From NCBI GenBank assembly GCA_049578505.1, contig JBAUMC010000014.1:1-64000 (forward strand): a stretch of 64,000 bases of DNA. Reading direction: 5' to 3'. The notes under the pieces were generated by a model. It saw only the letters and a list, made by a program, of their open reading frames with translations. It was not told where the DNA came from and did not search any database. This document shows positions 53,114 to 60,847 of the stretch, piece after piece (position 1 is the stretch's first letter; every line of letters begins with the position of its first letter). This stretch comes from JAGVPT01 sp049578505 (GTDB taxonomy: Bacteria; Bacteroidota; Ignavibacteria; UBA10030; UBA8401). A program made the position numbers and the translations under genes.

Positions 53114-53307
53114 GGGGGTGGCCAGGTGACGAAGGGTAGTGTGCAGGATAGACTAACCAAAGAAATCCGACCTCGCAATGAGACCGCTCTGGTTTGTTAA
53201 TTCTCTTCTACGTCCTATGGTTAACAGGTCTCGCGATCGAGAAAGATCAATATTCATTATTGGCTTGAGGGGTTTGCCAACTATTTCAGGGCATATACCT
53301 TAACACC

Positions 53308-54327
53308 TCAATCGGCTCGGGGCAAGCGTTTCACTTTGTCGAATCCCACAAGCATCTGCTCATCTTCGTCCCAGAGGCGCAATCTGAGGGAGTGGAAGCT
53401 TGAAAGCATTGTAAGGGGTTTAACTGACCAGAATAGAGGGATTTCTTTTTGACACTTGCTCAATGAGTAGTTCGGGACTCGCGGGCTCAAGTGATGGATG
53501 TGATGGAACCCGATGTTGCCGCTGAACCACTGCAAAATTTTTGGGAGTTTGTAGAACGAACTTCCTTTAAGAGCAGAAGCAAAGAAATCCCAGTCCGAGT
53601 GATGCGCCCAGTAGACTCCCCGATATTGGTGCTGGACATAGAAAAGCCATAGACCAAAAGTGCCTGCAATCCAGATTGTAGGGAGGAATACGAGGATGAA
53701 CGTAATGAATCCAATGCTGTAGGAGATCGCCACGAGAAGAATCGCGATGGCAATATTCGTCCAATAGACGTTTTGTTTTTCTCTCGGTCCGGACGATTTT
53801 GACGTGAAGCGGTGGGAGACAACAAACATGAACAGTGGACCGATCCCGAACATCACCAGCGGATTTCGGTAGAACCGATAAACGAACCGTTTCCAACGAG
53901 ATTGTTCGAGATATTCTTTCACGGTCTGCATCCAAACATCTCCGACGCCCCGATTGTCGAGATCACTGCCGGTCGCATGATGGATTGCATGATTGTGCCG
54001 CCATTCGTAATACGGGGTGAGAGTGAAGATTCCACTCACTATACCGACAAGATCGTTTGCCAGGGAGGACTTGAAGAAAGAGCCGTGTCCGCAATCGTGA
54101 AAAATGATAAATGTCCTCACTAAGAAACCCGCTGCCGGTATCGCCAAAAGCAAGGTCAACCAGTAAGACATCTCCAGGCTTCGGTACATCATATAGAGGA
54201 GAATGAAGAACGGAACAAATGAATTGATGATTTGCCAGATGCTGCGCCAGATATCGGAGTGTTGATATTTGGCGATCATCAATCGCCAAGATTCATTGGG
54301 TGCTTCGGAAGAGATTCCCTGGGTCAT
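53308..54327 (-). CDS. Membrane fatty-acid desaturase (acyl-lipid type)
   Basis: A 339-residue membrane protein with the three histidine boxes of the desaturase family: HDCGH at 77-81, HNHAIHH at 111-117 and HHIHH at 275-279, which bind the di-iron centre. Four hydrophobic helices flank them. It resembles DesA/delta-12-type acyl-lipid desaturases, which introduce double bonds in membrane fatty acids, but regiospecificity cannot be read. The DHA2 exporter gene lies about 130 bp downstream in coordinates yet upstream on the minus strand, so co-transcription is possible. Confidence 0.9.
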   Translation of the reverse strand: MTQGISSEAPNESWRLMIAKYQHSDIWRSIWQIINSFVPFFILLYMMYRSLEMSYWLTLLLAIPAAGFLVRTFIIFHDCGHGSFFKSSLANDLVGIVSGIFTLTPYYEWRHNHAIHHATGSDLDNRGVGDVWMQTVKEYLEQSRWKRFVYRFYRNPLVMFGIGPLFMFVVSHRFTSKSSGPREKQNVYWTNIAIAILLVAISYSIGFITFILVFLPTIWIAGTFGLWLFYVQHQYRGVYWAHHSDWDFFASALKGSSFYKLPKILQWFSGNIGFHHIHHLSPRVPNYSLSKCQKEIPLFWSVKPLTMLSSFHSLRLRLWDEDEQMLVGFDKVKRLPRAD

Positions 54328-54457
54328 ATTCGTAGCCTTGCAATTTGTGCGTTTTCCAATTGTCTGAAATGAGGGAAGCTGTTAAAGAACCGGTGCCGTT
54401 GTGTAATTGAATCATCGTAACACAGATGGTGGTCTTGTTCCCTCCATTGACAGACGG

Positions 54458-56071
54458 CTATTTAATAGCCGATGTGTTGATAGGGTTATTTCTCTTTCCT
54501 ACACGAAGAAATAAAATCGGAACAAGCGCAGCAATAGTGATTATCGATGCCACAAAAAAGTCATCGCATACGGCGCTGATAAAAGCCTGAGTAGAAACAT
54601 GTGATACAATTAATAATGAAGCGCGCATCGCTGAAAGAGTATGGTTCCCTCCGAGTGTATTCATGCTGAATCGGGTTATTAGCTGTGCGACATGACAATA
54701 AGCTTCCGATTGCCGATTGATAACCTGCCCGTATGCTGCCGTGTGATAAATTGTGCGTTGGAGCAGCAATGTGCTCATAAAAGCAATCCCAAAACTCCCG
54801 CCTACTTGCCGAATGACATTGAATAATCCGGATGCCTGTCCGATTTTATGCCGAGGGATATTAGAGAGTGATGCTGTCGAAAGTGGTGTAAACATCAATC
54901 CCATCGCAAATCCGCGGATGTAAAGTGAGAGCATGATTTGATAATGCTCTGAATACAATGACAGTGAGCTGTTGATGTAAAGGCTCACTGCCATTAATAT
55001 TATCCCTACCACTGCAGGGATTTTAGGATTTACTTTATCAGAGAGAAATCCTGAAATCGGCGAAATGATCGCTTGAATAATCCCGACGGGCAAGAAGAGC
55101 GATCCTGCCTGGAATGCCGTATATCCCAGCGACGTCTGAAGGTACAGGGGGAGTAAAAATGTGCTGCCGAACATTCCAAACCCGAAAATGAAGAGAATAC
55201 CATTCGCTACGCCAAAATTAAAATCCTTGAGCAGCCGTAAATCAATAAGCGGATGTTCAATGCTAAGTTCCACTACTAAGAATACAACAAGTGCAACTGC
55301 AGAAACTGCGAAACACGAAACGATAAACGGAGATGTCCACCCCCGAGTATTCCATGCAGCGTTGCCATCTGTTAATGCCAGCAGGAGAGCACAAAGAAAC
55401 GCAGCCATTGAAATGAATCCAATCACATCGAACGAGCGCAAATGTTCCGTTCTATATTCACGCTGAACGACCATTGTTGCAAATAAACCGATGATTCCAA
55501 CCGGGACATTTATGCTGAATATTGAATTCCAACTTATATTATCAATAAGATACCCGCCTATCATTGGGCCGAGTGACACTGATGCCGCCGAGGCAATAGA
55601 CCAAAAGCCGATTGCAACTCCGCGTTGACGAGGCGGAAATTCACGGGTTATAATCGCCATGCCGGTGGGCGTCAGCAGCCCCGCTCCGCTTGCTTGAATA
55701 ATACGAAATGCAATAAGTGCGTTCTCATTCCATGCCATCCCGCAGAGAAACGAACCGAGGGTAAACAGGAACAATGCTAAGAGATATGTTCTCTTGTAGC
55801 CAAAATGATCTGCGATCCAACCGGATGTCGAGAGCATAACAGCAAACACCAACATGTAGGCAGTGATCACCCATTCGGCTTTATCGACCGTAATTCCAAA
55901 CGAAGCCATAATTTTTGGCAGGGCGACATTCACAATCGTAGCATCGAGCACAGCCATAAAAGTGCCAATCATGACGTTCGCTAACACCCACCATTTGTAA
56001 CTACCGTGCTCGTGGTGAAGCGATGGCACGCGGCGGATGAACTCATGTTTTAATTGATGTCGTATCGACAT
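54458..56071 (-). CDS. DHA2-family MFS drug exporter (EmrB/QacA type)
   Basis: A 537-residue protein with fourteen predicted helices. It carries the MFS motif 'GWIADHFGYKR' in the first cytoplasmic loop, the proximal 'LDATIVNVALP' motif of 14-helix exporters and motif C 'GFWSIASAASVSLGPMIGGYL'. Such proteins export drugs or toxic amphiphiles with protons, often with an EmrA-type adaptor; none is adjacent here. The N-terminus has about 25 soluble residues before helix 1. Confidence 0.93.
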   Translation of the reverse strand: MSIRHQLKHEFIRRVPSLHHEHGSYKWWVLANVMIGTFMAVLDATIVNVALPKIMASFGITVDKAEWVITAYMLVFAVMLSTSGWIADHFGYKRTYLLALFLFTLGSFLCGMAWNENALIAFRIIQASGAGLLTPTGMAIITREFPPRQRGVAIGFWSIASAASVSLGPMIGGYLIDNISWNSIFSINVPVGIIGLFATMVVQREYRTEHLRSFDVIGFISMAAFLCALLLALTDGNAAWNTRGWTSPFIVSCFAVSAVALVVFLVVELSIEHPLIDLRLLKDFNFGVANGILFIFGFGMFGSTFLLPLYLQTSLGYTAFQAGSLFLPVGIIQAIISPISGFLSDKVNPKIPAVVGIILMAVSLYINSSLSLYSEHYQIMLSLYIRGFAMGLMFTPLSTASLSNIPRHKIGQASGLFNVIRQVGGSFGIAFMSTLLLQRTIYHTAAYGQVINRQSEAYCHVAQLITRFSMNTLGGNHTLSAMRASLLIVSHVSTQAFISAVCDDFFVASIITIAALVPILFLRVGKRNNPINTSAIK

Positions 56072-56213
56072 TGCGATGGTGAACTGCGTCGGTTTTCCAA
56101 AAGCTTAGAATCTCACTTCAGCAATGGAAAATGATGTACCGCGGGCGGGATAGACGTTTCTATTCTCAACGATCAGATTGTTTATTGAAGGCATTTACTG
56201 ATTTGTGATATGA

Positions 56214-56328
56214 AATGCTGCACCCCGCAGGATAATATAATATGAGGGATGGACGGTGGGATTAAGAGCACCCCTCTGCTGCAAAACTACTCTATTCCAT
56301 TTACAAATGCAAACAGATGCACAGCCTG
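56214..56328. repeat. T9SS 3'-flank repeat, copy 2
   Basis: The block TGCTGCACCCCGCAGGATAA ... GAGGGATGGACGGTGGG repeats the sequences at 37979 and 63367 and leads into MITE-like copy c. As in copy 3, CACAGCC stands on both sides of the MITE, like a target duplication. Confidence 0.7.
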
Positions 56329-56468
56329 GCGCTGGCTCAGTTTGTCATTCCCGCGAAAGCGGGAATCCAAATTTTCCCTCCTTGCTTCACAATGGATACC
56401 CACTTTTCCCGAAGGGATGCCTTTGGCACGTGGGCATGACAATTTTTTATTCAAATTAAGCCACTACT
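56329..56468. repeat. MITE-like repeat R1, copy c
   Basis: Bounded by GCGCTGGCTCAGTTTG and an imperfect inverse (CAAATTAAGCCACTAC). The first hairpin (ATTCCCGCGAAAGCGGGAAT) is uninterrupted, while the second (CCCACTTTT ... CACGTGGGCAT) carries an inserted palindrome CCCGAAGGGATGCCTTTGG at about 56408-56426. Confidence 0.8.
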
Positions 56469-56475
56469 CACAGCC

Positions 56476-56553
56476 TTACTTCAGCAAGATCAACTTCTTC
56501 GTCTCAACAAAGCCTCCAGCAGTGAGCCAGTAGAAATACACTCCTCTTGATAA
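56476..56553 (-). pseudogene. T9SS C-terminal tail remnant
   Basis: The minus strand encodes LSRGVYFYWLTAGGFVETKK then LILLK and a stop, a perfect sorting-domain tail. Upstream it breaks off directly into a plus-strand UvrD helicase fragment, so the body of the T9SS gene has been lost by deletion or recombination at this point. Confidence 0.8.
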
Positions 56554-56554
56554 A

Positions 56555-57106
56555 CCGCTCGCTCATCCGCTGCGCCTCGTGACGCCCCAGAGCTTTAAAA
56601 TTGATTACAAACAGGATCTCAACGCGGCCCAATACGAAGCAGTCACCTCCGCCGATGGACCGTTTCTGATTATTGCGGAGCCAGGCACGGGCAAGACAAG
56701 GACAATCGTTTACAGGGTGTCTTATCTCATAGCGTGTGGCGTGAACCCGGACAACCTTCTCCTCCTTACATTCACTCGGAAGGCAGCACGAGAAATGCTC
56801 CGCCGTGCGGTGATCCTCCTCGGTGCGCGATGTAAAAACGTTGCCGGAGGAACTTTTCACTCATTTGCCAATACGTCGACTCCGGTCGATCAATTGCTCG
56901 CAAAGGACTACCCGCACTATACCGAGATCATTGATGATATCAAGAAAGTTCTTGACGGCTATGTGCGTTACAAGGCCGGTAACAATCTTATTGACTATGA
57001 CGATCTGTTGCTCAACATCGTTACACTGTCAAAGTGTAACGAATCGCTTCGTGCAATCTTGTCGCATCGTTATAGGTATATCATGGTCGTGATTGAGCGT
57101 ATGTGA
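56555..57106 (+). pseudogene. Truncated UvrD/Rep-type helicase
   Basis: A readable frame begins near LAHPLRLVTPQSFKIDYKQDLN and includes Walker A AEPGTGKT (33-40 counted from the first Met-like GTG), 'LLTFTRKAAREMLRR' and 'GGTFHSFAN'. About 40-50 residues expected after FAN are missing, the frame resumes with 'STPVDQLLAKDYPHYTEIIDDIKK', and the protein stops after 'SHRYRYIMV' where the DEYQDTN Walker B should follow. Normal UvrD has over 650 residues. It has an internal deletion, a frameshift and a lost C-terminus, so it is non-functional as a helicase. Confidence 0.85.
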
Positions 57107-57223
57107 TTCACACCACGCAAATTCTATATATCCTTCAATACCTTCCAGATATCATGGAATAAACTATATTGCCTTACCGTCGCGAAGCGATAATAGTAAG
57201 ATCAACGACAAACAAAGGACATT

Positions 57224-57622
57224 ATGATAAACGTTCGCGAGCCGTACAAAATATTAATTGTTGATGATGACAAAACCTTTCTCAAACTCCTTTCTTCAGC
57301 CGTGAATTCAAAGGACGAAAATTTCGTTGTTGAAACTGCACGATCCGGTAAAGAATGTCTGCAAAAGGTAAAACGGTTTAAACCAAATCTGGTTCTTTTG
57401 GATATCGGGATGACCGGCATGAACGGACTCGTGACGCTCCGTTTTATCAAATCGATTGATGCGTCAACTCTTGTTTATATTCTCTCCGGCCTCTCAATTG
57501 AATACATCCAGGATGGCGTTGGGATGGTACCGGCAGACGGGTATTTTACGAAAACACAATTTGTCGCTCTCCTGTCAAGTGATCAGTCCTTTGATATAAT
57601 TCTGAAAACAGGAAAAATATAA
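57224..57622 (+). CDS. Stand-alone response regulator receiver
   Basis: A 132-residue single receiver domain with acidic residues D14-D16, phospho-acceptor Asp60 ('LVLLDIGMTGMNG'), a Ser in 'VYILSG' and the Lys in 'YFTKTQ'. No output domain or kinase adjoins, so it acts by protein interaction, for example as a CheY/Spo0F-like relay. AAAGGA precedes the ATG. A good terminator follows. Confidence 0.88.
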   Translation: MINVREPYKILIVDDDKTFLKLLSSAVNSKDENFVVETARSGKECLQKVKRFKPNLVLLDIGMTGMNGLVTLRFIKSIDASTLVYILSGLSIEYIQDGVGMVPADGYFTKTQFVALLSSDQSFDIILKTGKI

Positions 57623-57656
57623 ACCAGCTGGATGGGTGTTGAGTCGGATCCCTGCT

Positions 57657-57695
57657 AAAACTGAAGCCCTAGATTCAAATCTTGACTTCAGTTTT
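57657..57695. terminator. Bidirectional rho-independent terminator
   Basis: AAAACTGAAG at 57657-57666 pairs with CTTCAGTTTT at 57686-57695, followed by T residues on the plus strand and preceded by A residues. It lies between the receiver gene and the convergent membrane-protein gene. Confidence 0.8.
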
Positions 57696-57773
57696 TATTG
57701 GTTGGACTGCGGGAATGAATTACCGGGATCGTAATATACTCCCGCCGTCCAATCTTTTCCCGCCTCCGATGTT

Positions 57774-58700
57774 CTAGTCTTGTGCCAGACCATCATCCGC
57801 TTTAGCGTGGATGGAGCGACTGTCCACATTGGATCGCGGCGTCGCCCTCGCCAGTGCGAGAATGGTTCCGGCAAACAGCAGCGTGTCGGCAAAGTAGTTG
57901 ATCCCTTCCACTTTGCCTGAGGTATCCGATTCTGATAGCGCCACTATCAAGACAGGTCCATAGATAGTAAGGACCATCAACAAAATCCAACCGCCGAGAC
58001 AAGTTGCCACCTTCCACGTATTCCTGGCTAGAAGAATGCTTCCCCCGGTAATTAGAAGAGCTGCACCCGTCACATAGCCAATGAGTACACGCCCCGGAAC
58101 CCACGTTGGCATCTCTTTTTCAAGCGGGACTCCGGGAAGTCCAATCGGGTGCAGAAAATGCTCAATGCCAAACAATATTACGGCTAGCATGACAAAAACA
58201 CGGCCCACTGTCATCAGCGTGCCCTTGCCTTGACTGCGCGAACTGTCCATCGCATTTCCCGCAAGAATCCAGCCAGCACCGCCAAACGACATTTCGCGGA
58301 AGACGATTGTCCAAATAATTCTGTTGTGCGGTTGGCTCAGCGCTCCAGGAAGATGTATCATCGCGACAAATAGAAACATCATGATTCCGAACATCAGGCC
58401 GGACCAGCGTACCCCAATCTTGGTGGCAATGCTCAAAGACGCTGCGATCAAAGCGAATCCGACGAAATAGACCCAGAACAAACGCCATGGCATGTACTCG
58501 GGCACGATGTCGATGACAAATTTAGGGCCAAAGAGATGTAGCGCACCGAAGGCCGCCAGTGGAATAGCGAAACACAAATTACTCAAAGCCACAATCTTGC
58601 CCAATTTACGAGCTTCAGCGATATCATTTTTCGCGGCCCATACTCCGATCAAGAAAAGGAGGATGGCGGTTGAGCACATTGCGACCACTGTAAGGTCCAT
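57774..58700 (-). CDS. Membrane protein, DoxX-like duplicated architecture
   Basis: A 308-residue protein with about eight hydrophobic helices that look like two four-helix halves (residues 1-130 and 165-290), the second with 'VMLAVILFGIEHFLHP' and 'VPGRVLIGYVTGAALLITGGSILL', a DoxX-like pattern. Function unknown. On the minus strand it follows attC-like site A, whose last bases start GTTAGGCCC; no second attC is found after the gene, so cassette status is uncertain. Confidence 0.68.
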   Translation of the reverse strand: MDLTVVAMCSTAILLFLIGVWAAKNDIAEARKLGKIVALSNLCFAIPLAAFGALHLFGPKFVIDIVPEYMPWRLFWVYFVGFALIAASLSIATKIGVRWSGLMFGIMMFLFVAMIHLPGALSQPHNRIIWTIVFREMSFGGAGWILAGNAMDSSRSQGKGTLMTVGRVFVMLAVILFGIEHFLHPIGLPGVPLEKEMPTWVPGRVLIGYVTGAALLITGGSILLARNTWKVATCLGGWILLMVLTIYGPVLIVALSESDTSGKVEGINYFADTLLFAGTILALARATPRSNVDSRSIHAKADDGLAQD

Positions 58701-58779
58701 CGTTTTTCCTTTCGCTATAAAGTTTCAGATTCTACTTCGAGACGGTGCATTCCATTCACAGCGCAGACTCCTAGGATGG

Positions 58780-58992
58780 GCCTAACGGACCGGAGCTCCC
58801 GCTAAAGAACATCGGGACAGGTAAGCCGGGCGACGTGCAGCCAGTTCGATGTAGTCAATTGTGCGGATGTATCTGCTGATCATGTCATTCTCGGCGTACT
58901 GCCGCACGGCGAAATCGTCGACGGCTGGTTCCATCTTGTCGAGCCCTCTTCGCGAGACCCCGAGCCCCCCAGCGGGGAGCGACTGGTTAGGC
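58780..58992 (-). other. attC-like recombination site A
   Basis: A 213-bp site bounded by GCCTAAC at 58780 and GTTAGGC at 58986, both fitting the RYYYAAC/GTTRRRY cores. The minus strand reads GCCTAACCAGTCGCTCCCC..., then GGAACCAGCCGTCGACGATT and ends CGGGAGCTCCGGTCCGTTAGGC. It shares these blocks with sites B, C and D. About 45 bp with a CGAGACCCCGAGC palindrome are inserted between the first box and the GAACCAGCC block compared with site B. Confidence 0.7.
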
Positions 58993-59525
58993 GGCGAAAG
59001 ATTGAATTGGAACATACTAGTCAACTTGTTCAATGATTAGCTTGGAGGTAATCCAATACCCCAGTAAGACCCACCGCTCCGACTGCTAAATATAGGATAA
59101 TTGCGCCAAATATCCTCCAAGAGGGACCAGGCTCCAAAACACTTCTATGATGATGCATTGGGTCAAAGCTTACCTTAACTATTTTCCCTACGGGATATTT
59201 CTCGCAATAATCATTTGCCAGGGATTCACTTCCCCCTGTTCCGCCATATTTTATCTTTTTCCCTTCGTAGTCAAAACCATTGACATTGAATCTATAAGAA
59301 ATAAGCGGATAGTACGATTTAGCCATTCTGAACTGGAAACCACTAAGCTTCACCTGAGACTCAATAATTTCGCAGTCAACTTCGTTCCAATACTTGCTTC
59401 GCACGGATAGCCATAGATTTCTTAGGTTCCAAATTAATCCTATTAGAGCGTAAAGAGCCAATCCCGAAAAAGCTACGAATTGGTGGATATCCATAGATAT
59501 ATAATATAGTATTTTTGCCGCCTAA
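58786..59525 (-). mobile_element. Gene cassette carrying a DUF3592 protein
   Basis: The minus strand starts TTAGGCGGCAAAAA next to site D and ends in site A. GTTAGGCGGC at 58986-58995 is the exact inverse of GCCGCCTAAC at 59517-59526, the start-to-attC match expected of a cassette. One gene fills it, oriented toward site A. Size (about 740 bp) is typical of integron cassettes. Confidence 0.65.
59030..59494 (-). CDS. DUF3592 membrane protein in a cassette
   Basis: A 154-residue protein with an N-terminal helix (about 5-32) and a C-terminal helix (about 125-148) flanking a beta-rich soluble domain with 'YYPLISYRFNVNGFDYEGKKI' and 'YPVGKIVKVSFDP', the DUF3592 signature. Members are common in integron cassettes and phages, and no function is established. 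The gene lies between attC-like sites D and A. Confidence 0.85.
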   Translation of the reverse strand: MDIHQFVAFSGLALYALIGLIWNLRNLWLSVRSKYWNEVDCEIIESQVKLSGFQFRMAKSYYPLISYRFNVNGFDYEGKKIKYGGTGGSESLANDYCEKYPVGKIVKVSFDPMHHHRSVLEPGPSWRIFGAIILYLAVGAVGLTGVLDYLQANH

Positions 59526-59783
59526 CGGACCTGAACTCCCGCTAAAGAACATCGGGACAGGTAAGCTGTCTACGACTCCCTGCGGGTCTTCGACCCGAAG
59601 GGTCGTTGATTTCGAGTCGCAGACTCGTAGAGCGGCGACGTGCAGACAAATCGATGGTAGACTATGCGCGCGGCGAAATCGTCGACGGCTGGTTCCGTCA
59701 GTCCCAAAGGGATCCCCTCGGGACTTGTCCGTCCGAAGGGATGGCTCCGCCAAAGGACCCCTTCGGGGAGCGACCGGTTAGAA
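59520..59783 (-). other. attC-like recombination site D, enlarged by insertions
   Basis: A 264-bp site opening GCCTAAC at 59520 and closing GTTAGAA at 59777, followed by ACACCCGCGGTAGAATATTT, nearly the same flank as beyond site B. Relative to site A it carries an extra about 68-bp palindrome (59566-59633), also seen in site F, and the palindrome TCCCAAAGGGATCCCCTCGG (from 59702). The region before the cassette gene thus holds nested hairpins in one arm. Confidence 0.68.
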
Positions 59784-59863
59784 CACCCGCGGTAGAATAT
59801 TTTGATTAAGAAATAAAATATTGCTACATGGCAACTGTTAGAAGTTTAAATACTTCATTTAAT

Positions 59864-60847
59864 TTAATTTTGTATTTGTTCAGTGAACACTTTACTGATT
59901 TTAGATATTGAATAAATAAAGAAATAACCGGCTGCCTTATCTGAAGGTTCAATATTAGTCGGCAGATTGGCGGGAATTTTTAATTGGTCAAAGATATTTT
60001 CACTATCAAATAGGTCGTTGCTTGAGGTGTTGTTATCAAATTCTTTTAAGAATTCATATTGATCCTGAGTAAAGTTAAAATCAACCATAGTAATAGTATC
60101 ACCCTTTGTTACATTTACGAGTGTTGGTTCCATTGAAAAATATGAGAACCCGTTTGCCGTTAATCCAGGAGTATTCACCTTTGTAATCTTCAAAAGGGAC
60201 TTATCGATAAGCTCTCCACCTCCAAGTTCATCAGTTAGAGTAAAATAACTTTTATTATTTACTATAGCATAGTTAAACAAATAGTCTGGTCCGTTATAAA
60301 ATGTATGATAATATCCCTTATTAATTACAGTGCCTTTAATGCTGTCGCCATTCATGCCATAATAAGATATCATCGAATAAAATTGAACCGGCACGGGCAT
60401 CAAACCATTTGCCGTGTAGGAATCCATTTTCCCATCGTTATCTATATCTATATTTGTGATAGACAAAGTATAGTTATGCCCACCTATACCTCCAACTTTG
60501 CCTGCTGTTTGATACAATCCAAGCGTATCTTTATTTTCAATGTAATCGAATGTTTCTATGCCGTCGGTTACATATATTTTGGCTCCTGTAACAACCGCTT
60601 GAGGCCGTCCTGTTATGAGGCTGCCGGAACAATACAGCCTTATGGTGTGAATAACCGAATCGGTTGTAAATTCGCCGTCTACGAGTAATCGTTTATCGTT
60701 TGTTTTAATTTCAATATTCACGTCTTGCTCGCATGAATAGAAAAGCAAAGCAAACACTATCATGCAAAAAGATTGAACGATGTTTGTATAGACTAATTGT
60801 CGTTTTATATTATAAACTCTTGGAGAAAACATATTGCTCCAGATCAA
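59864..60847 (-). CDS. DUF4249 outer-membrane lipoprotein
   Basis: A 327-residue protein with a hydrophobic segment and lipobox-like 'LLFYSCEQD' near residue 38-42, which implies a shorter true signal if the start lies nearer; the annotated start gives extra residues. The rest is a beta-sandwich with 'LLVDGEFTTDSVIHTIRL' and 'GKVGGIGGHNYTLSI', typical of DUF4249 proteins that accompany TonB receptors in Bacteroidota. It overlaps the receptor gene by 4 bp. It is AT-rich compared with the rest of the window. attC-like site D follows it. Confidence 0.82.
   Translation of the reverse strand: MIWSNMFSPRVYNIKRQLVYTNIVQSFCMIVFALLFYSCEQDVNIEIKTNDKRLLVDGEFTTDSVIHTIRLYCSGSLITGRPQAVVTGAKIYVTDGIETFDYIENKDTLGLYQTAGKVGGIGGHNYTLSITNIDIDNDGKMDSYTANGLMPVPVQFYSMISYYGMNGDSIKGTVINKGYYHTFYNGPDYLFNYAIVNNKSYFTLTDELGGGELIDKSLLKITKVNTPGLTANGFSYFSMEPTLVNVTKGDTITMVDFNFTQDQYEFLKEFDNNTSSNDLFDSENIFDQLKIPANLPTNIEPSDKAAGYFFIYSISKISKVFTEQIQN

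Noticed and set aside
56555..57106. UvrD fragment as a small defence helicase
   Set aside because: It lacks Walker B and all later motifs and has an internal deletion; it is a pseudogene.
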